This document shows, in pieces, positions 1 to 9,506 of a stretch of DNA of 28,551 bases. This stretch comes from Sperchopsis tessellata (Eukaryota > Arthropoda > Insecta > Coleoptera > Hydrophilidae). The first letter of the stretch is position 1, and each line of letters starts with the position of its first letter. Under the pieces are notes generated by a model, which was given only the letters and a program-made list of their open reading frames with translations, was not told where the DNA came from and ran no database searches. The stretch covers positions 1 to 28,551 of the forward strand of contig JAWQRN010000544.1 of NCBI GenBank assembly GCA_033557685.1, read 5' to 3'. A program made the translations under genes and the position numbers.

Positions 1-846
1 TATATATGTAATGTGTAATCTTGCTAAAACCTGATAGTCAATGCATATTTTTGTATGTAACAATACATAATATATACATAGTATTTATAATGAATAAATG
101 CATATTTACATCATGCAAAATTATCAATTTAATGCCTAAATCCAAATTTTTATTGTAAAATTTCTTACTTTTATTTCTAAATAAAAACAGAAATGCCCAC
201 TTGATATAAATTGGATGAAAATGAATTTTTACTGATATTCTTTTATTCAATTTGTAGGTTAAGTATTATTTCATTTTAGAAAACAAATATAGAGTGTAAA
301 ACAACAGTAGAAACTAAGCTTAAGCCTCTTTAAATATATCTATACCATTCAGGAATTTCAGTCTTTGGTTTTGATAGTATATGGACAATTATTTTTATTT
401 GTAAAAGCAAGGTTTAACATCGATTTTTTAAACAAAACAATATCTTGCCAAAAAAAGCAAACTTTATTATGTCTTGATTTGACTACGTTTTCTTGAATAG
501 AATATTGTCTTGTAAATAGTTTAATATTTTAAAACCTATCATTAAATTTCATCGTTTAGTTGTAACTTATGAAATACTGATTCAAATTATATACTTAAAG
601 GGAGAGTCCTGCAAAGAAAAAAATCTTAAGTAGAACTAACAACTTAATATTTTATAAATTGCAGTACATTTTGAATGTTCTAAAAAGTGGTGCCTACAAT
701 CAGTCAACACATTTTGTGAATTTTGCATGCTTTTGGTCATGTCAGTGAAATATTTTCATGGATTTTTAAGAACATGTAATGTGATAATAGGGTTTTTATT
801 GTATTTATAAGGACAGCGCAAGAGGACTCAAAAAGATAAAAATGTA
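1..846. other. Presumed intron, no recognised feature
   Basis: AT-rich sequence between the window edge and the mariner. I see no LDLa signature on either strand and no repeat or coding similarity. The minus-strand ORF at 38-250 is Lys/Ile/Phe-rich and looks random. Confidence 0.5.
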
Positions 847-848
847 TA

Positions 849-2060
849 CCAGGTCTGTAAATAAGAAACCGGAATTTGTTCATAGATGGCTATAGTTGTC
901 AATGTAATGACTGTCAAACAGCGTCAATGGTGCCTTTTTCTTGTGTTTACATTTGTCAAAGACATTTAACTCACAAATATACAAGTTTCATAAAACAGCA
1001 TATTTTTTCATAGCGTTGAACATGCCGAATTTTGTGCCTGAAAACTACAATTAGCGGACAGCATTGATATTCTGATACCATTTGAAGAAAACTACTGCAG
1101 AATCACATCGAATGCTTGTCGAAGCTTATGGTGAGCATGCTCTTGGTAATTCACAGTGCTTTGAGTGGTTTAAAAAATTCAAAAGTGGCGTTTTTGACGT
1201 GAGAAACAAAGAATGTGAAAGACTACCGAGAAAATTTGAAGACGTCGAATTGCAAGCATTGTTGGATGAGGATGATGCTCAAACGCAACAACTCGCGGTT
1301 CAATTAAATATGATACGAGAATCCTTCTCCATACGTTTGAAAGCCATGGGAAAGATCCATAAGGTGGGAAAATAGGTTCCACATGAACTGAATGAAAGAC
1401 AGCAGGAAAACCGAAAAACCACTTGAGAAATGCTGCTCGCCAGGTACACAAGAAAATCATTTCTCCATAGAATTCTGACTGGCAATGAAAAATGAATATA
1501 TTTCGAGAATCCTAAGCGTAAAAGATCATGGGTAACTCCAAGCAAACCAGCGACATCGACTGCAAGGCCAAATCGCTATGGATGGAAGACAATGCTCTGT
1601 GTTTGGTGGGATCAGAAGGGTGTTATCTATTATGAACTGCTAAAATCTGGCGAAACCGTTAATACTGAACGGTACCGACAACAAATGATGGATTTGAACC
1701 AAGCATTGCGTGATAATCGACCAGAATATCAAAAGGGGCAACACAAAGTGATTTTGCTTCATGATAATGCACCATCGTAGACAGCTAAACCGGTCAAGGA
1801 AACGATTGGCTCCATCCGATTACTACTTATTTGCATCGATGGGACACGCACTTGTTGAGTAAAGCTTCACTTCTTACAAAAATGTACGAAAATGGCTCGA
1901 TGATTGGTTTGCCTCAAAAGAGCATCAGTTTTTTTGGCGTGGCATCCACAAATTGCCAGAAAGATGGGAAAAATGTGTGCGATGGGCAATACTTTGAATA
2001 AAATATTTTTTACCATTTTCATACAATAAATGTGTATTTTCTATAAAAAAAATGACATGG
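849..2060 (+). mobile_element. Mariner element, mauritiana (Mos1-like) type, inactive
   Basis: The element is about 1.21 kb, flanked by TA at 847-848 and 2061-2062, and contains a degenerate mariner transposase. The left end begins CCAGGTCTGTAAATAAG, close to the ccaggt start known for Mos1-type terminal repeats. The right end, read inward on the minus strand, begins CCATGTC and is otherwise heavily eroded by an A-rich run. The size is slightly below the usual 1.3 kb, consistent with the internal deletion. It lies downstream of exon 10, presumably in an intron. Confidence 0.85.
1022..2001 (+). pseudogene. Mariner transposase pseudogene (DD34D family)
   Basis: The reading frame from ATG 1022 holds recognisable mariner blocks: KKTTAESHRMLVEAYGEHAL in the N-terminal helix-turn-helix, ALLDEDDAQTQQ, RKSFLHRILTG, MLCVWWDQKGVIYYELLK, and HDNAPS at 1760-1777. 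Six in-frame stops lie at 1052, 1073, 1373, 1424, 1493 and 1778; three of them (1073, 1373 and 1493) fall in place of normally aromatic residues. The first catalytic Asp is Asn (AAT at 1484-1486). The second Asp is intact (1763-1765). The third Asp (GAT 1818-1820, in SDYYLFASMGHAL) follows after 55 bases instead of 105, so about 50 bases are deleted. The C-terminal blocks WRGIHKLPERWEKCV and DGQYFE are present with one further frameshift. Confidence 0.93.
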
Positions 2061-2062
2061 TA

Positions 2063-3002
2063 CATAAATTTTAGTAATTATCTACTCATTTTTTTTTTTA
2101 GTAAAAAAGACAGTGAAAGTACAAGAACTATTTAAAAATTTTCCAGGGTTGATCAAACTATTCACACTGTCAAGATGTTTTCTGATATGCTTGACAAATA
2201 GTTAAAACTTTATTTAGAAATGTTCTAATTTTTTACTATATAAATTTGCCCATTTAAATCATAAAATAATTGTTGACTGCTTATTAAATGTAATATAATT
2301 CCACGGATATTATCTATATGAATGGCGTTTTCAGGTGGAAACCATGTAAAGGCTCTGAAAAGTGTCCACCAACATTTTCAAGGCAAGTGATGTTACAACG
2401 AATGTTGAGTTCAACAGTGGATGAAACTTCGACACTTTTCAGAATCTTTACACCATTACTGTTGTTCATAAGATATCTAATTTAAATGTTGGTTAAAATA
2501 AGAGAAACACAATTTGATTCCTTTATTTGAAATATGTTGCTTCAGTTTAGGATAATTCTGTGTAAAATACTCTTTGAGCTGAGCATTGTTTATTGTAGAG
2601 TTCTAAATAGATTTTAAAACTTTTTTAAATATATCTAAGTATATAATGAATACAACTGCATGTTCCTCATGTTTTTATAAAAATAATTGTGTTGTAAATT
2701 GTTTATAAAAATAAAATATGTCTGCAAGAGAGAAATAAAACACTTAGTGTCAACTTTATTACTAAGGACTAGATAAGATTTGGATAGTAAACAGATAAAA
2801 ATATTTGCACTTAATACTTGTAACCAGTAATATATTCTTGGGGAATGAACTTTAAAATAAGCTACAAAGAAAGGCGGAGGTACGTAAAATTACTACAAAG
2901 ATACTCTCAAAATATAATATGAAACAAATGATAGAGATATGGCACATGTTGAAATAAAAATATAAAGTAGATATATGTCATTTACATCCCATACTGAGTA
3001 TT
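2063..3002. other. Presumed intron between mariner and SINE
   Basis: AT-rich sequence with no coding similarity. The only structure seen is the hairpin at 2345-2452. A short gacagtg/cactgtc inverted pair at 2110-2171 is probably chance. Confidence 0.5.
2345..2452. repeat. 108-bp imperfect hairpin (foldback)
   Basis: Arms 2345-2366 and 2431-2452 are 22 bases long and pair with about two mismatches. An inner pair, caacatt (2369-2375) and aatgttg (2401-2407), continues the fold. The size and shape would suit a small foldback element or a miRNA-like precursor. Nothing else in the sequence decides between these. Confidence 0.6.
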
Positions 3003-3226
3003 TTTAAATTTTTTTATTTAACGTCTGCAGGGGATTAGGCTACTACACTTGTAAATTATTTCACATCTAGTGTTTCAACTAGAATCGGGATAATTTATGC
3101 GCATGTGGGCTTCATTTATCTACAATACATGGGACTCGCAGTTTTACATCCCTCCTGAAAGAGCACGGACCCCATGCTTAGTAGGTTAGTATTTAGCCAC
3201 TGAGCTAACGAAATGGATAAAAATAG
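3003..3226 (-). repeat. Probable tRNA-derived SINE
   Basis: Read on the minus strand, an A-box-like TAGCTCAGTGG (3197-3207) is preceded by TTTCGT. A degenerate B box, CTGCGAGTCCC (3131-3141), follows. The 3' end reads CCCTGCAGACGTTAAATAAA before an A/T tail near 3003-3020. A tRNA-like head with an A-rich 3' tail is the standard SINE layout. The box spacing is wider than in a tRNA and no acceptor stem can be folded, so a functional tRNA is unlikely. The ends are approximate. Confidence 0.5.
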
Positions 3227-4144
3227 TGGCATAGTGGCAAGATGTCTGACTGGTTAAACAAATACCTTTATTGCCTTTCTCTCATAACTTTCGTTGTTCT
3301 ACATATGTAGTAGTTGTATAGTCTATAATAACTACATCAAGCTTTATTCGAAATACTTATAGTATATTTCAATGAAAGAAAGAAGCAAAAATTATAACAT
3401 AAAAAAATAAAATTGAATGTATCTAAAACAACTTTCTTGTGTAAAGTTACATTTTATGCATAAATTACACAAAACTGAAGTTCTAGTTTGTTGTTTTACG
3501 ACACAGTCAATATATATACAGAGGCATGGAACATACTGTTCATGGGAATTTCTCTCAAGTAATATTAAATTTTGGTGTGTGTATGAAGTATTTTGAGTAT
3601 GTACGACATACTTATTCATAAGAAAAGTATATTTTTGCAAGTCTTCAACTTACATTTTGTTGCATTCCTGGGGGAAAATAACTGGATAGATATATTTAAA
3701 AAATTTGAACAATTTAGAAGAATATAGTAAACCGAAAGTGTGAATTTGTAAACAAATAGCACATAAAAATTTAATAATCATGCAATTGAGAAACATCATG
3801 CGTCAACTTAATAAACAATCACAGGAAGAAGAAATGAAAGCAAGTAGTACTAGTATATAATAACTTTAAATTATGACATTTAAGTAGTTCTGAACTATGA
3901 CTAGACTATAGAACCAAAAATATTAATTTGATCAAAACATATTTACAAATGATCTTCATACATAAAACACTATATAAATGCTTAAATACAATATACATAT
4001 ATGGATGAAATAGTCCTACTAATACTTTCCTATATTACTAAGAAATCTAAAATGACACAATTACAAATACACCTAAACTTTCCACAGTTATATATATTTA
4101 GATATAAAGGTACATATACGAATAAACATATGCACATGTCTAAC
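3227..4144. other. Presumed intron 3' of exon 10, no recognised feature
   Basis: AT-rich sequence without LDLa signatures or transposon similarity. The minus-strand ORF at 3392-3640 has no domain-like composition and is treated as random. Confidence 0.5.
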
Positions 4145-4261
4145 CGAAGCAATTTTGCTCATCAGAAAAGTCCTTGCAGTCGTAGAAATTATCACAACGG
4201 AGAGACACTGCGATGCAGGCACCATCTGAGCACTGGAACCAGTCAGGGTCGGCACATGTCC
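4145..4261 (-). CDS. Exon 10: single LDLa module, most 3' exon found
   Basis: This 117-base, 39-codon phase 1-1 exon has acceptor atggccag. Its donor, TTCG|gttaga, is weaker than the others because position +5 is not the usual G. The module runs from CADPDWFQC to FSDEQNC with six cysteines and the calcium signature CDNFYDC plus SDE. No further LDLa or other recognisable exon follows down to base 1, so the next exon must lie outside the window. The plus-strand ORF over it (4001-4318) is an antisense shadow. Confidence 0.9.
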
Positions 4262-4566
4262 CTGGCCATACGGACCAGACCATGCTTGTTATTGTTGTAC
4301 CAATATGTATTAAATTAAATTATATAGGTACAGATAATATAGTTAGCTTTTTGGGGTTTTAACTCTAAGTACTGTATTTAGCAATGAAAATGTCATTTAA
4401 GTCCTTTAAAACTATTCATAGAATTCTATATGCATGGATACTATTGGTATGGTAATGCGCACTCGTATGTGAGAGGCACTAGCAGATGTTAGAGGACTAA
4501 GAAAAGTGTTAAAGGAATTCTTTTAAAACATAAACTTGATTGAATTTCAGGACAAAAAAATAGATG
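4262..4566. other. Intron segment between exon 10 and the hAT element
   Basis: This is ordinary AT-rich intron ending at the hAT target duplication. No feature is seen. Confidence 0.5.
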
Positions 4567-4589
4567 CTCTAATGCAACATTCATCAACC
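4567..4589 (+). repeat. hAT left end: 8-bp target duplication plus 15-bp terminal repeat
   Basis: Target copy ctctaatg (4567-4574) is followed by terminal repeat CAACATTCATCAACC. It pairs with the right end at 8921-8943. The terminal repeats differ at two positions and the target copies at one. Confidence 0.8.
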
Positions 4590-4771
4590 GAGGGTACTGG
4601 CACCCCGGGGGGTATGTAAGAGCCTGCTATGGAGGTACGCGAGAGAATAAAATTAAAAGGTACTAAACAACTGAAAATAATTTATTAAACCACGTTCTAC
4701 GTTAATCATGAACATCATTGCTAAATTTAAGTTATGATTATTCATCTATATTTTACTTAATTATGTTCTAT

Positions 4772-4984
4772 ATTGTTGTGATTACAGTATTGTCGTGATT
4801 ACACTATTGTAGTGATTAAAATATTGAAGTGATTACAGTATTGTCAAGATTACAGAATTGTTGAGATTAAGGTATTGTCGTGATTACAGTATTGTCATGA
4901 TTACAGTATTGTCGTGATTACAGTATTGTTGTGATTACAGTATTGTTGTGATTATAGTATTGCCGCCATTACAGTATTGGCGTA
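4772..4984. repeat. 17-bp minisatellite, about 12.5 copies
   Basis: Tandem copies of a 17-base unit close to ATTACAGTATTGTCGTG run from about 4772 to 4984. The middle and right copies are nearly identical, while the left copies and the last two diverge (for example attaaaatattgaagtg). The array lies inside the hAT element, between its left end and the transposase remnant. Confidence 0.93.
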
Positions 4985-5318
4985 AATTGAAAATGGACTG
5001 AACGCCTATAAACACGTAAGGGATTTTCATTATACTGGAAATGTAGATATATAATTTAAACAATTCGGATTCGTAGATGTACAGTACACAACGAGATAAG
5101 CTAATCCTTTCGTTCACAACTGAAATAACCGGCTATGTGGATAATTTTCTTGCCAGAATATCTTTGAATATGATGACTCAATTGTAAACCTTTAAGGACA
5201 ATGTTATCGTCCTAACATCACTTAAGAAATGCAAGCAAAACTAATAACCTTTGACGTTTCTGGCAAAGATTGCCAAATAACAGAATATTTACCTGTCTTT
5301 TTCTCCATAGAGGGTACA

Positions 5319-5448
5319 TATTAAATGTAATAGACTTCCACATTTATAATCTTTATGAATGTTGGCACTTATCAGAGCCTCTAGTCGATTTCTACCCAGA
5401 AACAACATTCATATACATAATAACCGTAGAATTCTATTACATTTAATA
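5319..5448. repeat. 130-bp foldback inside the hAT element
   Basis: A perfect 15-base outer pair, TATTAAATGTAATAG (5319-5333) and its complement (5434-5448), encloses a perfect 11-base inner pair, TATGAATGTTG (5354-5364) and 5403-5413. Partial similarity runs between them, and the loop is about 38 bases. It could be a small MITE that entered the hAT or a structural part of the hAT itself. Confidence 0.75.
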
Positions 5449-5799
5449 CGTAAGAGATGTCTTATTTTATTGACAATAAAATGCAATATTTTACTTTTGA
5501 TGGACAGGCTCACACATTGATCCATATCCTAACAACAAATTGTCTCTATACACATTTTTGTCAGGTTATGGGTAGCCAAACTTTAGCTGCTAAAACTAAA
5601 GAGAATCATCCCAAATGTTGCATTTTGTTTTATTTCTATATTTTAGTTGAGCTTTGCCATGTGTGGTGTAAATTATTTTGTAGAATTATTTTATTTATCA
5701 TTTATGGATAAGTTTATTTTAAAGCAGAAGCATGAAAGAGAAAATCGTGCATGTACAAAAATTTGAAAACCAAACAAGGGTGTTAAATGCTTGAAGTAC

Positions 5800-7211
5800 A
5801 GATACTATTATGAAAGTTACATTAAATATGCTTTCATTTCAAACAAATGTGATACACTACCAGTTTGTGTACTATGCAATCAAACACTGTCAAACAACAG
5901 TATGAAGCCTTCTTTATATGAAAGACGGCTAATTAGATGACAGTTATTGACTTTTTTAAGTGCAAAACTAATTCTGTGATAATAAACCAAAAAGTCATTC
6001 AAAGTTTTGCCCAATCTTCAAATTTGAAAGATGCTTCGTAAGCATTTTACAAATTAGCAGTACTAGTTGCTAAAAATAAAAGTCATGCAAGGAGGTTGAA
6101 ACATTGACTATCCCTGGTGTAAATTTTTGCTGATAAATGTTGGAGAAAAAGTGTTCCGACATTGATAACTTCTGATAATACTGTAAAATGCTGAATTTGT
6201 GGAATGGTTCAAGATATAGTTCAGTAAACTATTGAAGAGATCAAACTGGATAAAAAATTTTCAATGCAAATCGATGAATCAATAGATATTTCAAATAATG
6301 CTCAACCTATTACTTACGCTTTTTGATCTTCAAATTAAGAACGACATAGTGGGTTGTAAAAGGATATCAGTGCATACGAAGTGAGAAGATATTTTTCAAA
6401 TTTTGGACAATTTTGTGAGACTTGAATTAGTCCAGAGGAAATGCCATATCAGTATATAAACAGATAGAGCAGTTTCAATTACTGGACAAAACAGTTTAAT
6501 TGCAAGGATATGTGAACACCATCATGACATAGGCTGGCAGCATTGTAAAGTTTGGCTGTAAAAAATATTATTCCAGAATTGTATGAAGTAATGAATATCA
6601 ATTAGAATAGTTAATTTGATCAAGTCTTGAGCATTACATTCTTGCCATTTTAACACAATGTGCCAAGAAATGGGTTCAACACACACTCAACTCTTGTTAC
6701 ATACCGAAGTGCTACGACTCTCTTCAGGACGTGTTTTAACTTATCTGCTTGAACTCAGGGAGGAAATGAAGTGCTTCTTATAAAAATTAAAATCAGACAA
6801 TGTATCTAACTTTGAAATTATAGATTGACTTTCTTTACTCAGTTATCTTTCAGATAATTTCAACAAGATAAATGAATTAAATTACAACTTCAAGAATTTG
6901 ATAGTAGTATTTTTAAGACGCACATGAAATTAGAAGGTTTCTACAATAAATTACTGTTTTGGCCAAAATGTATTAATGACGAAAATGTTGTAGTTTTTCG
7001 GAATCTTCACCAATTTACTGTTGAGAATGGATCTTCTGTAAATACCAGAGTCACCGGAATAATGAAATATCGCTTGATGTGGCTCAGTGAAGGCTTCACG
7101 CAATATTTCTAGATTATATAAAACAAAAAAAAAAAAGATTAGATTTAAATTCCTTTTGTTATTGCTTATGTCGAAACTGCTGACCTGCCACTCAACTTAA
7201 AATAGAAAAGC
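5800..7211 (+). pseudogene. hAT transposase pseudogene, N-terminal and core part
   Basis: Blocks typical of SCAND3/ZBED-type hAT transposases occur in order on the plus strand, broken by stops and frameshifts. A BED-type zinc-finger start (CDTLPVCVLCNQTLSNNSMK, about 5848-5907) has the expected histidine of its RH motif replaced by Arg. Next come FSMQIDESIDISNNAQ (about 6260-6307) with the first catalytic Asp, then TDRAVSITGQNSLIARI (about 6460-6510) with the second, then MCQEMGSTHTQLLLHTEV (about 6660-6713) and LSSGRVLTYLLELREEM, then a C-terminal-side stretch MKLEGFYNKLLFWPKCI (from 6924) and ETADLPLNLK near 7173-7202. The frame then reaches SDNS at the retrotransposon insertion and resumes at 8469. 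It is not functional. Confidence 0.88.
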
Positions 7212-7224
7212 ATCTGATAATTCA
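7212..7224 (+). repeat. Left 13-bp target duplication of the jockey-like insertion
   Basis: ATCTGATAATTCA at 7212-7224 is repeated exactly at 8468-8480. The first A of the right copy could equally belong to the poly-A tail, so the duplication is 12 or 13 bases. The left copy abuts the truncated reverse transcriptase at its PISLLP motif. Confidence 0.85.
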
Positions 7225-8215
7225 CCTATCAGTTTACTCCCCATGGTGTCAAAACTTTTTGAAAAACTGTTTCTCAAGAGGCTGAAGTTCCAACTTGAGG
7301 AGAGTGATATAATTCCTGATCCTCAGTTTGGATTCCGTGAGCACCAGGCAACCTTATAACAGGTGCATCGTGTGGTAGAACAAATAAACAACACCTTCGA
7401 AGGCAAAAGGTATTGCTCCGCTACCTTCCTGGACATTACCCAGGCTTTCGACAAGTTTTGGCACCAGGGGCTGTTTAGTACATGGAAAACTCAATTATCA
7501 GCAACATATTTTGCAGTCATACCTCACTGATAGAGTATTCATAGTCAAACATCAAGGGTAGGTCACGGACCTGTTTCCCATTGTAACTGGTATGCCTCAA
7601 GGCAGTGTTCTTGAACCAGTGCTATATGTGTTCTACACTGCAGATATCCCGACAACTCCCAACATGTTGACCGCAATTTTTGCTGATGAAACAGCCATAT
7701 TTGCAGTCAGCATCTAAAAACTCCAGGTTGCTGGAGCCTCCCTCAAGCCAACAGTGCAAAATACCTGGGCGTGCACTTGAATAGGCGTCTCAACTGGAAG
7801 GAGCACCTTTCCAAGAAAAGGAGGCCGGGCTACTCCAGGCTGTACTGGCTGATCAGTCGTAATTCCAAGCTGTCTATGTCTAACAAACTGATCATTTATA
7901 AAATGATACTAAGGCCAGTGTAGACCTACGGTGTGCAGCTGTGGGGGAGCTGTGACTCGAACATAAAAAATCTTCAATAATTTCAATCAAAAACTCTAAG
8001 AACAATCGCAGATGCTCCATGGTTTGTCAGTAACGACTCTCTTCACAGGGACTTACACATTCCCAGTGTGCTGCTGGAAGCTAAGCGCACTGGTAAAAAA
8101 TATCTGACGTGGCTTGACAAGCACCCCAATACCCTAGCTGTTTCTCTGTTAGATAACAGCAAAACTTTGAATCGCCTTAAGAGTCGTAATCCTTTAGATA
8201 TAAGCCATAGAACTT
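7225..8215 (+). pseudogene. Jockey-clade reverse transcriptase pseudogene (partial)
   Basis: Frames on the plus strand give PISLLPMVSKLFEKLFLKRL, then IPDPQFGFREHQATL, then QVHRVVEQINNTFEGKRYCS, then ATFLDITQAFDKFWHQGL, then GMPQGSVLEPVLYVFYTADI and FADETAIFAV. These are reverse transcriptase blocks in order. The catalytic FADD box reads FADE (near 7677-7689), which on its own would inactivate it. The 3' portion, with blocks such as KYLGVHL and NRRLNW-like text, a YGVQLWG stretch near 7929-7952 and DAPWFV, matches the region after the polymerase. Stops and frameshifts are frequent, and the endonuclease domain and ORF1 are missing because of the 5' truncation. Confidence 0.9.
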
Positions 8216-8467
8216 AGGTTTATTTTATGAAGTTACGGTTTGCAGAGAAATAAGTAGTGGATAGTGAGGTTAAGGTACAGATATGAGACTGTTGTATTGG
8301 TCCTATAGTAACAACTAACACTATATTCAATCTGAAGGTTGGGCCTTTAATTTAAGCCTCTGACCTGCCGCTCATTTGATTGTTCATGTGATGTCAAATA
8401 AAATATTACAAAATTTAGTTTATTGCTTTAGGGCAGATTGCTAATAAATTAGAAGATACAAAAAAAA
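7225..8467 (+). mobile_element. Jockey-like non-LTR retrotransposon, 5'-truncated, nested in the hAT
   Basis: The insert is about 1.24 kb. It starts inside the reverse transcriptase at PISLLP, carries the rest of that ORF and a 3' UTR, and ends in nine As (8460-8468). It is bounded by 12-13-base duplications (7212-7224 and 8468-8480). 5' truncation, a poly-A tail and a variable target duplication are the hallmarks of LINE retrotransposition. Removing it restores the hAT coding frame across the site, so it came after the hAT. Confidence 0.88.
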
Positions 8468-8690
8468 ATCTGATAATTCATTGAAAATAGTTTTTGTAAT
8501 TCAAACAATTTCCAACTTTTGGTCCAAAACTAGAAATAAATTCAAAGAAATGGGGGGATGGGATGGAGATCTTTCAAAGCTTCTTGTACTACCTTCAACT
8601 TATTTGTGTGCAAGGTTTGCAAAATCGTTTGAACTCAGAGCCATCTCTCATTCTTGCCCTAAACCACTGTAAGTATTTGAAATTCAAGTA
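8468..8690 (+). pseudogene. hAT transposase pseudogene, C-terminal part
   Basis: After the right target copy the hAT frame resumes: SDNSLKIVFVIQTISNFW, then LSKLLVLPSTYLCARFA, then in another frame NRLNSEPSLILALNH (about 8626-8670). These match the dimerisation-region pattern of hAT transposases (FW..., LP-STYLC-AGFS, then NRL--E--L--AL). The conserved Glu-Ala-Gly-Phe segment after STYLC is disrupted and the Lys/Arg-rich segment that normally follows is deleted. Confidence 0.82.
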
Positions 8691-8920
8691 TAAAGGATTG
8701 TTTGCAATAAAATATAAATTATAAAAAAAATTATGCAAAGTTTAACATAAACTTTTTAAGTTCTAAAGATTCTTTAAATGCATTTTAAGAGTTAACTCTA
8801 TTAGAACACATTATTTTTGGTACTTAAATTACTGCTAAAAAAATATTGTTAATAAAATCATACATGAATGAGGATACAAAAATAATGATAAACTTGTTTG
8901 AAGGTATGTGAGAAAAATAG

Positions 8921-8943
8921 GGTTGATGAACGCTGCTCTAATT
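8921..8943 (-). repeat. hAT right end: terminal repeat plus target duplication
   Basis: GGTTGATGAACGCTG (8921-8935) is the inverted partner of 4575-4589 and is followed by target copy ctctaatt (8936-8943). An ORF that overlaps it (8908-9129) is accidental. Confidence 0.8.
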
Positions 8944-9380
8944 GACCACTGCCCTTATCAACAATTTAAAATATTTTTTTTTAGAAGTTCTAGAGAAATG
9001 AAGATATCATATGCAAATATAGGTGCCTATGCAGACTTTATAATTTTTGGCATTGCAGATTGTTTTCCTAAAGATTTTTATATAACCTTCACAATTTATT
9101 ACAATTTAAAAAATATTACCGAATACTAAGATGGACATCTGGGTGTATTCAAATAATAATAAATCTTAGTCCACAAAAAAATAACATAAGATCTGCAAAA
9201 CAATGCAGTTATTAAATTTGCATATAAAGATTAGTAGTTATGATTTTATTAATTTAATTTAAAATAGCTATTCATTATAGTTTCAAAATTACAGTCCTTA
9301 AAGTTAAAAACACATTTACTTGTAGAGACATTCTATTATTTGGAAAACGTAATCGACTTGAAAGCATTTATTCAACTTAC
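8944..9380. other. Intron segment between hAT and exon 9
   Basis: AT-rich intron. I see no feature besides the donor region of exon 9 at its right edge. Confidence 0.5.
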
Positions 9381-9506
9381 CATTTCTGTCAGGGCACTCT
9401 TTCTCATCATTTCCATTACTACAGTCATCATTTCCATCACATTTCTTTGATTCTGCAACGCACTCACCTTGTCCACAATCGAATTGTCCTTCACTACATT
9501 TGCCAG
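9381..9506 (-). CDS. Exon 9: single LDLa module
   Basis: This 126-base, 42-codon phase 1-1 exon has acceptor atttttcag, the best polypyrimidine tract in the set, and donor AATG|gtaagt. The module runs from CSEGQFDC to GNDEKEC with six cysteines. The calcium signature is CDGNDDC followed by NDE, so all the acids are kept. A hydrophilic tail, PDRN, leads to the splice site. The intron that follows is the longest found (5,119 bases) because it contains the hAT element with its nested retrotransposon. Confidence 0.92.

Larger units (their letters stand above)
4575..8935 (+). mobile_element. hAT element (SCAND3/ZBED, Buster-like), complete ends, inactive
   Basis: Fifteen-base terminal inverted repeats, CAACATTCATCAACC (4575-4589) and its near-reverse-complement GGTTGATGAACGCTG (8921-8935), match at 13 of 15 positions. 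They are flanked by 8-base duplications ctctaatg (4567-4574) and ctctaatt (8936-8943), which match at 7 of 8. An 8-base duplication with a central TA fits hAT elements of the Buster group. The subterminal ggtacgcgagagaataaaa and right-end ggtatgtgagaaaaata are an inward pair typical of these elements. Inside is a broken hAT transposase on the plus strand. Without the nested retrotransposon the element would be about 3.1 kb. It inflates the intron between exons 9 and 10. Confidence 0.85.

Noticed and set aside
3131..3207. A genuine tRNA gene on the minus strand
   Set aside because: A- and B-like boxes are present, but their spacing is too wide and no acceptor or anticodon stem can be drawn. 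A SINE head is the better reading.
4001..4318. Plus-strand ORF of 105 codons over exon 10
   Set aside because: It is the antisense of a clear LDLa exon and its protein has no recognisable domain.
5457..5711. Plus-strand ORF of 84 codons upstream of the hAT zinc finger
   Set aside because: It shows no similarity to hAT N-termini and looks like a chance ORF within the element.
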